From: Propionibacteriaceae bacterium
Lineage (GTDB): Bacteria > Actinomycetota > Actinomycetes > Propionibacteriales > Propionibacteriaceae
Length of the DNA stretch: 40,605 nt
Reading direction: 5' to 3'
NCBI GenBank assembly: GCA_027492675.1
Contig: JAPUEI010000054.1
Location: forward strand, 22,662-63,266
The position numbers and the translations under genes were made by a program. The notes under the pieces are model-generated. The model had not been told where the DNA came from, ran no database searches, and saw only the letters and a list, made by a program, of their open reading frames with translations. Shown in pieces: positions 24,058-32,302 of the stretch (the first letter of the stretch is position 1; each line of letters begins with the position of its first letter).

Positions 24058-25104
24058 TCACTTCGCGGGAACGACGATCTTGCCGGAGATGATGTCGGCC
24101 TTGTAGCCCTCCAGCTTGTCCTTGATGTCGTCGACCATGCCGCCGGTGGTGGCGTAGCCCACACCGTCGACCTTGAGGTTGAAGACGGTGTTGCCGGACT
24201 TGAAGCTGCCGTCCTTGATCGACTTGATGAAGGTGTAGACACCCACGTCGACGCGCTTGATCATCGAGGTCATGATGACGCCACGCACGTCGGCGGGAGC
24301 GGTCAGGGCCTGATCGGAGTCAACGCCGATGGCGAGCTTGCCCGCGGCCTTGGCAGCGGTGAAGACGCCGCCGCCGGAGCCACCAGCTGCGTGGTAGACG
24401 ATGTCGGCGCCAGCCTGGTACATGCCCTCAGCAGCAGCCTTGCCCTTGTCAACGGACGAGAAACCGCTGAAGTCCGGCGGCTGGGTGAGGTACTTGGAGT
24501 CGATCTTGATGTCAGGCTTGGCAGCCTTGGCGCCCGCGACGAAGCCCGCCTCGAACTTCTTGATGAGGTCGGTCTCGACGCCACCGATGAAGCCGATGTG
24601 GCCGGTCTTGGTCTTGAGTGCGGCAGCCGCACCCACGAGGTACGAACCCTCGTTCTCAGCGAACGTGATGTTCATGATGTTCGAAGCCGTCGAGGCGTCA
24701 GACGCATCGTCGACGATCGCGAACTTCACGTTCGGGTTCTCCTTGGCAACCTTGCCCACGGAGTTCGCGTAGGCGAAGCCGACAGCCACGATGTTGGTGT
24801 AGCCGGCATCGATGAGCTGCTGCAGACGCTCGGCGCGGGCGGACTCCGCCTCACCGTTGGTGGCCGCAGCCTCCTTGGTGTCCACCCCGAACTCCTTGGC
24901 GGCCTTGTCGAGGCCGGCGGCAGCGGAGTCGTTGAACGACTGGTCGCCACGGCCGCCCACGTCGTAGGCCATGCCTACCTTGATCTTCGCGGCCGGCGCG
25001 CTTGCGGACGTCGAACCGCCGCTCGCAGCGGTGGACCCGCCACACGCCGAAAGCGCAAGAGCCGCGGCGGTTACCGCGATCACGACCTTCATCACCTGTC
25101 GCAC
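24058..25104 (-). CDS. BMP-family nucleoside-binding lipoprotein
   Basis: A 348-aa basic-membrane-protein family (PF02608-type) lipoprotein, the binding component of purine-nucleoside ABC importers such as PnrA/BmpA-type proteins. Lipobox LSAC places the lipidated cysteine at C21. Family blocks follow: VGMAYDVGGRGDQSFND, AVGFAYANSVGKVAKENPNVKFAIVDD and ENEGSYLVGAAAALKTKTGHIGFIGGV. The GTG at 25104 has AAGGAG 5 nt upstream and gives a normal signal peptide; the frame is open further up, but without signal-peptide logic. A 133-bp gap (25105-25237) separates it from the permease gene. It contains a small CTGTC-N3-GACAG repeat at 25160-25172 and no clear promoter or terminator. Confidence 0.92.
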   Translation of the reverse strand: MRQVMKVVIAVTAAALALSACGGSTAASGGSTSASAPAAKIKVGMAYDVGGRGDQSFNDSAAAGLDKAAKEFGVDTKEAAATNGEAESARAERLQQLIDAGYTNIVAVGFAYANSVGKVAKENPNVKFAIVDDASDASTASNIMNITFAENEGSYLVGAAAALKTKTGHIGFIGGVETDLIKKFEAGFVAGAKAAKPDIKIDSKYLTQPPDFSGFSSVDKGKAAAEGMYQAGADIVYHAAGGSGGGVFTAAKAAGKLAIGVDSDQALTAPADVRGVIMTSMIKRVDVGVYTFIKSIKDGSFKSGNTVFNLKVDGVGYATTGGMVDDIKDKLEGYKADIISGKIVVPAK

Positions 25105-25237
25105 GGTGTCTCCTTTTCTGTTGTTCCATTGGAGGCCAACTGCCGCCAACGAAGTCTTGCTGTCATGGACAGAACTCAGGCCTGCCCGTTGAGGTCGGCG
25201 CGGTCCGGAGACCTGCGGCACAACCACTTGGTGTTTC

Positions 25238-26506
25238 CTACTTCGCCTCGCCCTTCCGATAGACCTGCCCGTCGGCAGCCGGCATTCTGAGGCGTTGCGC
25301 AGAGAATGCCAGAACGAGAAGCGTGGCCACGTACGGGGTCATGCTGGTGAACTCGGCGGGCACCGCCGTCGTCAGCGCGAACCAGACCAGCACGACGACG
25401 GCAGTCGCCACACGCCAGACACCGGCCATGCGCTTGCCCTGAGCCTTGCGGATCAACTGCCACACGCCCCATGCGAGGAGGATGAGACCCATCGGCAGCA
25501 AGTAGGCGTGGACCACGTCACCGCGGCCGCGCAGCTGCACCGCGTCGGCATAGCCGAACAGGAGTGCCCCCGCAGCGAGACCACCGGGTCGCCAGTTGCC
25601 GAAGATCATGGCGGCCAGGCCGATATAGCCGCGGCCCCCAGTCTGGCCGTCACGGTAGAGGTTGGAGGCGACCAGCACCAGGAAGCCACCGGCCAGGCCG
25701 GCGAGGCCGCCCGACACCAGCACCGCCAGGAACTTGTAGCGCAGCACCCTGACACCGAGGGTCTCCGCCGCCTGCGGCGCCTCACCACAGGAGCGGAGAC
25801 GGAGTCCGAACGGGGTGCGCCACAGCAGCCACCACGAGCCCACCATCAGGACCACGGCAAAGAGGGTGAGCACGTTCACGTCGGCCGTGACCGTCCGCAG
25901 GAGGCTCGCCAGGTCTGCGACCAACCAGGTGTGCGTCTTCTCGACCGAGGAGAGCCAGTCGCTCAGGCCCGGCACCGTGAACGAGGGCAGCTTCTCCAGT
26001 GGCGGCGACTGGGTCGGACCGCCGCCGGGCAGGTTGCTGAACGTACGCACGGCGAGGTACGCGCCGGCTCCGGCCCCGAGCAGGTTGACGGCCACGCCGG
26101 AGACGATGTGGTCGACGCCGAACGTCACGGTCGCCAGGGCATGGATCGCACCGCCGAGGACGCCCATCGCCACGGCGCCCAGGATGCCCACCCACGGGCC
26201 ATAGTGGTAGCCGAAGAACGCCGCGCCCCAGGTGCCGAGCACCATCATTCCCTCGAGGCCGATGTTGACGATGCCCGCCCGTTCGGACCACAGGCCGCCC
26301 AGCCCGGCGAGGGCCAGGGGCATGGCAAGCCCGATCGCGGCCGTCAGCGCGCCGGATGAGTCGATGTCGTTCGCGCCGGTCAGCACGCGGACCGTCGCGA
26401 TGACGATCAAGGAACCGACGATGATCGCCGGCCAGTACCAGACCGGCTTCTTGCCCGACATGAGCGCCTTGAGTGCCTGGGCGCGCGGAGCCACCTGCGT
26501 GCTCAT
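25238..26506 (-). CDS. Nucleoside ABC transporter permease 2 (BPD_transp_2 type)
   Basis: A 422-aa permease with about ten helices, of the branched-chain amino acid/ribose/nucleoside permease superfamily. Characteristic blocks are ERAGIVNIGLEGMMVLG (about 74-90), FGVDHIVSGVAVNLLG and AETLGVRVLRYKFLAVLVSGGLAG. It is the second membrane subunit, like NupC-type partners. The ATG at 26506 overlaps the stop of permease 1 (ATGA); a longer frame upstream lies inside the neighbouring gene and is rejected. The protein ends near a GEAK tail, and the lipoprotein gene follows. Confidence 0.92.
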   Translation of the reverse strand: MSTQVAPRAQALKALMSGKKPVWYWPAIIVGSLIVIATVRVLTGANDIDSSGALTAAIGLAMPLALAGLGGLWSERAGIVNIGLEGMMVLGTWGAAFFGYHYGPWVGILGAVAMGVLGGAIHALATVTFGVDHIVSGVAVNLLGAGAGAYLAVRTFSNLPGGGPTQSPPLEKLPSFTVPGLSDWLSSVEKTHTWLVADLASLLRTVTADVNVLTLFAVVLMVGSWWLLWRTPFGLRLRSCGEAPQAAETLGVRVLRYKFLAVLVSGGLAGLAGGFLVLVASNLYRDGQTGGRGYIGLAAMIFGNWRPGGLAAGALLFGYADAVQLRGRGDVVHAYLLPMGLILLAWGVWQLIRKAQGKRMAGVWRVATAVVVLVWFALTTAVPAEFTSMTPYVATLLVLAFSAQRLRMPAADGQVYRKGEAK

Positions 26507-27618
26507 GCCGCCACCGCCTCGGGAGCCACGGTGGCCGCCGCAGCGAGCTCGCGAGCCACCTTCCGTTGCTCCATCCGCTGACTGATCCGGCGCATGGCTT
26601 CGTAGGCGATGACGACGGAGAGCACGATGATGCCCTGGATGATGAGGACGAGCTTGTCGGAGACGCCCGCGCTGATCTGGAGCCCGTTGCTCAACTGGTT
26701 GAGGTACCCCCACAGCAAGGCGGAGAAGGCCATGCCCACGGGGTGATTCCGACCGAGCAGCGCCACGGACATGCCGGCGAAGCCGAGACCCGCCTGCACG
26801 GTGTCGCCGTACGTGTAGTCCTGTCCGAAGAGCAGCGGCATGCCGACCAGCCCGGCGATGGCGCCCGACAGGATCATCGAGGTGAGCACCATGCGCTTCA
26901 CGTTCACGCCACTCGCGATGGCCGCGGCCTGAGACTGGCCCGTTGCACGCAGGTCGAAACCGAAGCGGGTCTTGCTGAGCACGAACCAGTACAGGAAGCC
27001 GACGATGATCGACAAGAAGATGAGGCCGTACACCTCGCGCGACGTGCCGAGCAGATTCTGGAGGTTGATGCCCGGAACGCGGGAGTCGGCGGCAAGGATG
27101 CGGGTCCCGGTCGCGTTCGACCCCTCGACCTTCACGGCGGCGCCCTTGAGGAGGTACGCGACGAGGTACGTGGCGATGTAGTTCAGCATGATCGTGCTGA
27201 TCACCTCGCTCACCCCGCGTCCCAGCTTCAGCAGGCCGGCGAGCCCTGCCCAGATGGCTCCCGTCACCATGGCGATCACGATCGAGACGAGGATGTTCAG
27301 CCAACCGGGCAGGAAGTGCGCACCGGCGAAGACTGCGGCGGCGAAGGAGGCCACGCGGTACTGACCGTCGACGCCGATGTTGAACAGGTTCATCTTGAAC
27401 CCGATCGCCACGGCCACCGCCGAGAGGTACAGCACGGTCGCCTCGTTCAGGATGGCCACCATCTGCCGGGGCAGCGGCATCTTGAACAAGACCTGCCACA
27501 CGGCGACGACGGGGTCATGGGCCACGAGCAGGATCAGCGAGGTGAGGACGAGTGCCACCGCAATCGCCAGCACGGGAGCCGCGACCGCGAATCCTGCCTT
27601 GCGCACGTCGAACTTCAC
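26503..27618 (-). CDS. Nucleoside ABC transporter permease 1 (BPD_transp_2 type)
   Basis: A 371-aa permease with about nine helices. KMNLFNIGVDGQYRVASF (about 74-91), EVISTIMLNYIATYL and ATGQSQAAAIASGVNVKRM are family hallmarks of the YufP/NupB-type subunit, and GMPLLFGQDYTYG lies in a later loop. The GTG at 27618 overlaps the ATPase stop (GTGA) and has GGAGG upstream, so it is translated with the ATPase. Together the two permeases and the ATPase form the membrane part of a BMP-type importer. Confidence 0.92.
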   Translation of the reverse strand: MKFDVRKAGFAVAAPVLAIAVALVLTSLILLVAHDPVVAVWQVLFKMPLPRQMVAILNEATVLYLSAVAVAIGFKMNLFNIGVDGQYRVASFAAAVFAGAHFLPGWLNILVSIVIAMVTGAIWAGLAGLLKLGRGVSEVISTIMLNYIATYLVAYLLKGAAVKVEGSNATGTRILAADSRVPGINLQNLLGTSREVYGLIFLSIIVGFLYWFVLSKTRFGFDLRATGQSQAAAIASGVNVKRMVLTSMILSGAIAGLVGMPLLFGQDYTYGDTVQAGLGFAGMSVALLGRNHPVGMAFSALLWGYLNQLSNGLQISAGVSDKLVLIIQGIIVLSVVIAYEAMRRISQRMEQRKVARELAAAATVAPEAVAA

Positions 27619-29177
27619 TGCTCCTCCTTGCGAGCATCGGCGCCGGTCATTGCGGCGCCCAGCTCTTCCCTGGTGACCACCTCGGGGTCGAACGGACCCG
27701 ACAGCTTGCCGCGCAGGATCACCCGGATCGTGTCGGACAGACCGACGAGCTCTTCGAGGTCCGCGGAGATCAGCAGCACCGCCATGCCGTTGCTCCGAGC
27801 CACCTTGATGAGGTCCCAGATCGCTGCCTGGGCGCCGACGTCCACGCCGCGCGTGGGGTGAGCCGCGACGAGCACGCGAGGGCTGTGGCTCATCTCCCGG
27901 CCGATGATCAGCTTCTGCTGGTTACCGCCCGACAGAGATCCTGAGCTGACCAGAATCGACGGCGTACGCACGTCGTACTCCTGCACGATGCGCTCGGTCT
28001 CCGCCTTCGCGGCCTTGGCGTCGATGAGCGGACCCTTGATGTTCGGCGGCTGCGACTGATGGCCGAGGATCATGTTCTCCCACAGCGGGGCATCCAGCAG
28101 CAGGCCGTGGCGGTGGCGATCCTCGGGGATGTAGCCGACCCCGGCGTCCCGGATCTTCCGAACGGGGGCTTCGGTGATGTCCTCGCCGCCGAGCAGCACC
28201 CGGCCGGCGCTGGGGCGTCGCATGCCCATGACGACCTCGACCAGTTCCGCCTGGCCGTTGCCCTCGACACCGGCGATGCCCAGAATCTCACCGGCGTGGA
28301 TGACGAGGTCGATGCCGTCGAGCACCTTGCGGGCGCCGCTCCCCGCCAGCTCGATGCCTTCCAGGACGAGGCGCACCTCGTCGGTGACCGTGGACTCCTC
28401 GGTCTGCGGCGACGGCAGCTCGGAGCCGACCATCAGCTCGGCGAGCTTGCGCGCCGTTACGTCCATCGGGTCGACCGCAGCCACCGTGGTGCCCCGCCGG
28501 ATGACCGTGATGTCGTCGGCGACCGACAGCACCTCGTCGAGCTTGTGCGAGATGAAGATGACCGTGAGGCCCTCGGCCTTGAGGTCGCGGAGGTTGTTGA
28601 AGAGTTCGGTGACCTCTTGCGGCACCAGCACCGCGGTGGGCTCGTCGAGGATCAGGATCTTCGCGCCGCGGTAGAGCACCTTGATGATCTCGAGCCGCTG
28701 GCGGTCACCGACGCCGAGATCGGCGACTAGCGCGTCGGGATCCAGCGGCATGCCGTAGTCGGTCGCCAACGTACGGATCCGCGCCCGGGCGTCGTCGCCG
28801 ATGCCGTGCAGCTTCTCCGCGCCGAGGACGACGTTCTCGAGCACCGTGAGGTTGTCGGCGAGCATGAAGTGCTGGAAGACCATCCCGATGCCCGCCTTGA
28901 TGGCCTCGGTCGGGCTCTTCAGCACGACGTGGACCCCGTTGATCGAGATCGTGCCCTCGTCGGGCTGCTGCACGCCGTACAGGATCTTCATCAGCGTCGA
29001 CTTGCCGGCGCCGTTCTCGCCCACGATCGCGTGGATCGTGCCTCCGCGGACCTGCAGCTGGATGTCCTTGTTGGCGACGACGCCCGGGAACCGCTTGGTG
29101 ATTCCCTTCAGCTCGACGACGAGCCTGTTCGTGTCGGCCAGGTCTGGGACGGCGGTCCCGGAAAACTCGTCGGTCAT
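27615..29177 (-). CDS. Nucleoside ABC transporter ATPase (two fused nucleotide-binding domains)
   Basis: A 520-aa duplicated ATPase of the YufO/RbsA type. Domain 1 has Walker A GENGAGKST (53-61), signature LGVGDRQ (154-160) and Walker B ILILDEPTA (174-182). Domain 2 has a degenerate Walker A GVEGNGQ (303-309), a good signature LSGGNQQ (415-421) and a Walker B lacking the acidic pair, VLVAAHPTRG (435-444). Such asymmetry is usual in nucleoside importers of this kind, so the hydrolytic site is formed mainly by domain 1. Its ATG overlaps the yjjI stop by four bases, and its own stop overlaps permease 1. This coupling ties importer synthesis to the radical enzyme. Confidence 0.94.
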   Translation of the reverse strand: MTDEFSGTAVPDLADTNRLVVELKGITKRFPGVVANKDIQLQVRGGTIHAIVGENGAGKSTLMKILYGVQQPDEGTISINGVHVVLKSPTEAIKAGIGMVFQHFMLADNLTVLENVVLGAEKLHGIGDDARARIRTLATDYGMPLDPDALVADLGVGDRQRLEIIKVLYRGAKILILDEPTAVLVPQEVTELFNNLRDLKAEGLTVIFISHKLDEVLSVADDITVIRRGTTVAAVDPMDVTARKLAELMVGSELPSPQTEESTVTDEVRLVLEGIELAGSGARKVLDGIDLVIHAGEILGIAGVEGNGQAELVEVVMGMRRPSAGRVLLGGEDITEAPVRKIRDAGVGYIPEDRHRHGLLLDAPLWENMILGHQSQPPNIKGPLIDAKAAKAETERIVQEYDVRTPSILVSSGSLSGGNQQKLIIGREMSHSPRVLVAAHPTRGVDVGAQAAIWDLIKVARSNGMAVLLISADLEELVGLSDTIRVILRGKLSGPFDPEVVTREELGAAMTGADARKEEQ

Positions 29178-30733
29178 GCCCGTGGACTCAGCTCGCTCGC
29201 GAGGACACGCTTGACGGCACGCGTACGGACCGTGTGGTTCACTTCGGCCGTCGCCGCCAGATAGTCGCTCGAATGTCGGGCGCCGTGCTCCTCGATGCCG
29301 ACGATGTCCGACTTCCGGACCAGGTAGCCCGTGATGCGGATGAACTCGTTGGAGTCGAGGTTGAACGTGAAGTCGCGCATGCCCGTGGCCAGTGCGCCGC
29401 GGATGATGTCGACCATCGCGCGGGGGTTGCGCGTCACGGTCTCCTCGACGTGGAAGATGTCCGAGATCCCCGCCGGGAAGAGGCGGTGCATGGGCGCGAC
29501 CGCGGTGATGTGCTCCAGCATCCCCGGCTCGTCGCCGATCGGGATGCGGGTGCCTGCGGTGGCGTCGAGATCGAGGTCGATGCCGCTCTGGCTGTGGAGA
29601 TAGGCGTACCCCGCCCCACCGACGCAGTACGGCAGTGGCCGTTCACCGACGAGCTCCGCGATCCGCTCGGTGATCCTCCAGGCGGCCTCGTTGGCGCGAG
29701 CGTCGTGTCCGTACCGCGCCTCGAGTCCCTCGCGAGCCATCAGCGTGTTGACGCATTCGGCGAGCCCGAAGATGCCGAACATCAGCGAGAACCGGTCGAC
29801 GTCGATGAGCCCCTCGGTGGCCAGGAAGTGGCTCTCGAAGAAGCCCTGGTCCTCGACCAGCGAACGGATGCGTGCCTCGCCCAGCTCACACGTCAGCTCG
29901 ACCCAGTGCGGGAGCGCCTCGGCGCAGAACGAGTCCAGACCACCCTCGTGGCGGTCCACGGCCCTGCGGAGGTTGACCCGCACGAGGCTGTGCGCGCCGC
30001 CGCGAACCTTGAGCGAGTTGTAGCAGCTCACCGCGGCGTAGCCCTCACCGTGGTCGGCCACCATCATCGGGTGGTTGACGAAGTGAGGCTTGCCCGTCTC
30101 GTACACCGTGCGCACGGCTTCTTCGATCAGATCGTCGGGGGTGATCTCCGGGTCGATCTTGAAGGTGAGGTTTGGCACGACCTGGCGCAGCGAGCGTTCC
30201 ACCCGCCAGATCGAGCGGATCACGCGGCCGTCAGCGGGGCCGACGTCGGCGTGCGCGAAGGCGTCGGGACAGATGCGGTCCATCTCGATCCAGAACCGGC
30301 GCAGCTTCGCGTCCAGCTCGTCATCGGACAGATCAGCCGGTACGAACGGCTCGAGGAGCGCGTCGAGGTCGCCGAAGTAGACCGGGTAGGTGGTCACGGA
30401 CGGAACCTGGCTGTACAGGATGGTGAGGAAGGACAGCGCGTCGTCGAGCGTGGTCGGCGGGTCGAGCTCGAGGTACGCGACGCCGTTGCGCAGGGCCATG
30501 GCGTAGTCCGGCAGCACGTACCGCGGGGTGATCGGACGGTTCCCCTCGTACATGTCGCAGATCACGCGGGCATCCAGCGCCTCAGCGCACTCGGCCGAGA
30601 GGGTCGGGTAGGGCAAGGCGTTGGCGGCCAGGGCAGCCAGGCGTCGGACTTTCTGGTCGTAGCCGATCACTCTGCTCGTCACGAGGGCTTCCGCCTCGGC
30701 GAGGAAAGTTTCCATCTCCATGCTCAACTCCAT
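29174..30733 (-). CDS. yjjI: YjjI-family glycyl radical enzyme (DUF3029), function unknown
   Basis: A 519-aa protein that aligns along its length with E. coli YjjI as I remember it. The glycyl-radical loop RITGYLVRKSD near the C-terminus places the radical glycine at G469, and the likely thiyl cysteine is C237 in AVSCYNSLKVRGG. Other shared blocks include ARVICDMYEGNRPITPRYVLPDYA, AARYG-like EARYGHDARANEAAWRI and FPAGISDIFHVEETVTRNP. It is shorter than the pyruvate formate-lyase and diol-dehydratase families. It acts anaerobically in the cytoplasm after activation by the YjjW-type protein. The reaction is not known to me. It heads an operon with a complete nucleoside importer, with a four-base overlap to the ATPase. 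The ATG at 30721 preceded by GGAG is an alternative start. Confidence 0.93.
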   Translation of the reverse strand: MELSMEMETFLAEAEALVTSRVIGYDQKVRRLAALAANALPYPTLSAECAEALDARVICDMYEGNRPITPRYVLPDYAMALRNGVAYLELDPPTTLDDALSFLTILYSQVPSVTTYPVYFGDLDALLEPFVPADLSDDELDAKLRRFWIEMDRICPDAFAHADVGPADGRVIRSIWRVERSLRQVVPNLTFKIDPEITPDDLIEEAVRTVYETGKPHFVNHPMMVADHGEGYAAVSCYNSLKVRGGAHSLVRVNLRRAVDRHEGGLDSFCAEALPHWVELTCELGEARIRSLVEDQGFFESHFLATEGLIDVDRFSLMFGIFGLAECVNTLMAREGLEARYGHDARANEAAWRITERIAELVGERPLPYCVGGAGYAYLHSQSGIDLDLDATAGTRIPIGDEPGMLEHITAVAPMHRLFPAGISDIFHVEETVTRNPRAMVDIIRGALATGMRDFTFNLDSNEFIRITGYLVRKSDIVGIEEHGARHSSDYLAATAEVNHTVRTRAVKRVLASELSPRA

Positions 30734-30767
30734 GTCAGCACTGAGCCTCCGGTACTCCGGACGCTGA

Positions 30768-30773
30768 AGCCTA
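30768..30773 (-). promoter_or_regulatory. Possible -10 element of the yjjI operon
   Basis: TAGGCT on the minus strand lies 34 nt before the yjjI ATG; no clear -35 is present, suggesting that an activator may be needed. Confidence 0.35.
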
Positions 30774-30820
30774 GCGGGTTTCGCCTTCTCGCTGAGGCCC
30801 CGGGTTGGACTACCCGATCT

Positions 30821-30832
30821 GGAAGCGCTTCC
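30821..30832. promoter_or_regulatory. Operator-like palindrome upstream of the yjjI operon
   Basis: GGAAGCGCTTCC is a perfect 12-bp palindrome with a central CG, preceded by T and followed by C. It resembles LacI-family sites and differs from the operator beside the window's own lacI gene. It sits about 90 bp above the yjjI start and 29 bp from the dinB stop. Confidence 0.5.
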
Positions 30833-30860
30833 CGGAGGATTTCGCAGCGCAAGGTCGTCG

Positions 30861-32192
30861 TCAGTCGTCGATCTCGCTCACGTCAGCGGTCTGGTGGAGG
30901 GCCGGATCTTCCACCCTGAACGCCTTGACGCGACCGGGCCGAACAGAGGCAGCGGTCTCGAAGCGCACCGTCACCCAGCCATGCCCGCTCCCCCACACCC
31001 AGCCCGGCCCGTACGTCTCGTGGGTGACGTCCTCGCCGGTCCGGTAGCCGTGGCCGCTGTCTCGTACGGTCGGCGCGACCGTCTCCACCTGAGTCTCGTC
31101 CGGGGCCGAGGAAGCGACCTCGAACAGTGCCTCCTGCGCCGCCTCGGTGAACCCCGACACGCCCACGCCCACGAGCCGTACGCCCTGGGCAACCTGGGCT
31201 GATGCACCGCGCAGCAGCTGTCGCGCCGACTCGGCGATGACCTCCGATGAGTCGACCGCGCCGAGGAGGGTACGGGACCGGGTGTGGCCCGTGAAGTCGC
31301 CGAGCTTGATCTTCACCGTGACCGTACGGGCGAACAGGCCCGCCTTCGCCAGTCGCTCCGCGACGGTGGTGGCGTCCTGGGTGACCTTCGCCTCGAGCAC
31401 CGCCAGATCGGCGACGTCCGCGTCGAAGGTGTCCTCGACCGAGATCGACTTCACCTCCCGTTCGGCGCTCACGGGTCGGTCGTCATCGGCCACCGCCAGC
31501 CGTACGAGCTCGCTGGCCCAGGCCTGTCCGATCTCCCGGCGCAGCTCGTTCGTCGACGCGCCGCGAAGGTCGGCGACCGTCTGGATGCCCAGCCGGTCGA
31601 GCTTCTCCGCCGTCACTGGTCCGACTCCCGGGATCGCCCGTACGGCCAGTGGGGCGATCAGATCGAGCTCGGTTCCCGGCTCGACGAGGTGGATCCCGTC
31701 CGGCTTCGCCAGCTCCGAGGCCAGCTTCGCCATGAACTTGGAGGTGCCGAGGCCGACGGACGCCGTGAGGCCGCCGGTCTGTTCGACCACCCTCGCCCGT
31801 ACAGCCTTCGCCACCTCGTACAGCGCCTCCGTGTCGGTGACGTCGACGGTTCCGGCGGCGAGGTCGACGTACGCCTCGTCCAGGCTCAGAGGCTCGACCA
31901 GCGGCGACAGCTCGGCCAGGATGCCCATGACGATCCTCGAGGCGGTGCGGTAGGCGCCGAACCGACCGGACAGGAACGCCGCCCTCGGGCAGAGGCGTCG
32001 CGCCTCGTGCATCGGCATCGCCGAGTGGACGCCGAAGGCCCGGGCCTCGTACGAGGCAGTGGAGACGACACCTCGACCACCCAGGCCACCCACGACCACG
32101 GGCTTGCCCCGCAGCGACGGCTTGTCGCGCTGCTCGACCGCCGCGAAGAACGCGTCGAGGTCGAGGTGGAGGATCGAGGCCGTCTGCCTCAC
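30861..32192 (-). CDS. dinB: DNA polymerase IV (Y-family translesion polymerase)
   Basis: A 443-aa Y-family polymerase that copies across damaged bases with low fidelity. Catalytic residues are D11 in LHLDLDAFF and D105-E106 in SLDEAYVD; the thumb has the helix-hairpin-helix AIPGVGPVTAEKLDRLGI, and the little-finger domain follows. A C-terminal extension with YGPGWVWGSGHGWVTVRFE is typical of actinobacterial DinB; no obvious beta-clamp peptide was picked out. The GTG at 32216 (eight more residues) is an alternative, but a TANNNT element directly abuts it, whereas the GTG at 32192 keeps a normal N-terminus and overlaps the stop of a possible 6-codon leader ORF. Confidence 0.9.
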   Translation of the reverse strand: MRQTASILHLDLDAFFAAVEQRDKPSLRGKPVVVGGLGGRGVVSTASYEARAFGVHSAMPMHEARRLCPRAAFLSGRFGAYRTASRIVMGILAELSPLVEPLSLDEAYVDLAAGTVDVTDTEALYEVAKAVRARVVEQTGGLTASVGLGTSKFMAKLASELAKPDGIHLVEPGTELDLIAPLAVRAIPGVGPVTAEKLDRLGIQTVADLRGASTNELRREIGQAWASELVRLAVADDDRPVSAEREVKSISVEDTFDADVADLAVLEAKVTQDATTVAERLAKAGLFARTVTVKIKLGDFTGHTRSRTLLGAVDSSEVIAESARQLLRGASAQVAQGVRLVGVGVSGFTEAAQEALFEVASSAPDETQVETVAPTVRDSGHGYRTGEDVTHETYGPGWVWGSGHGWVTVRFETAASVRPGRVKAFRVEDPALHQTADVSEIDD

Positions 32193-32222
32193 CGCGGAAT
32201 CCTGGACATCGGGCACAGCCTA
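32189..32222 (-). promoter_or_regulatory. dinB promoter element with possible leaderless mini-ORF
   Basis: TAGGCT (32217-32222) is followed by 7 nt and an ATG at 32209. That ATG opens a 6-codon frame (M-S-R-I-P-R) whose TGA overlaps the dinB GTG at 32192 (GTGA). The spacing equals that of the other leaderless promoters in this window. It could be chance, because the mini-ORF is very short. Confidence 0.35.
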
Positions 32223-32302
32223 GGCCTGGCCTCGGACAGCGTCGACGAAGCGGCGTGCGGCTCGCGAGCCGTACCCAACAGATCCCTCGTGCACGCCTGG
32301 GC

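Noticed and set aside
25105..25237. Riboswitch or separate promoter ahead of the BMP lipoprotein
   Set aside because: I saw no conserved purine-riboswitch core and no convincing -35/-10 pair; only a 5-bp-arm repeat at 25160-25172.
26507..27499. N-terminal extension of nucleoside permease 2
   Set aside because: The extension lies wholly within permease 1 in another frame; the ATGA overlap at 26503-26506 gives the proper start.
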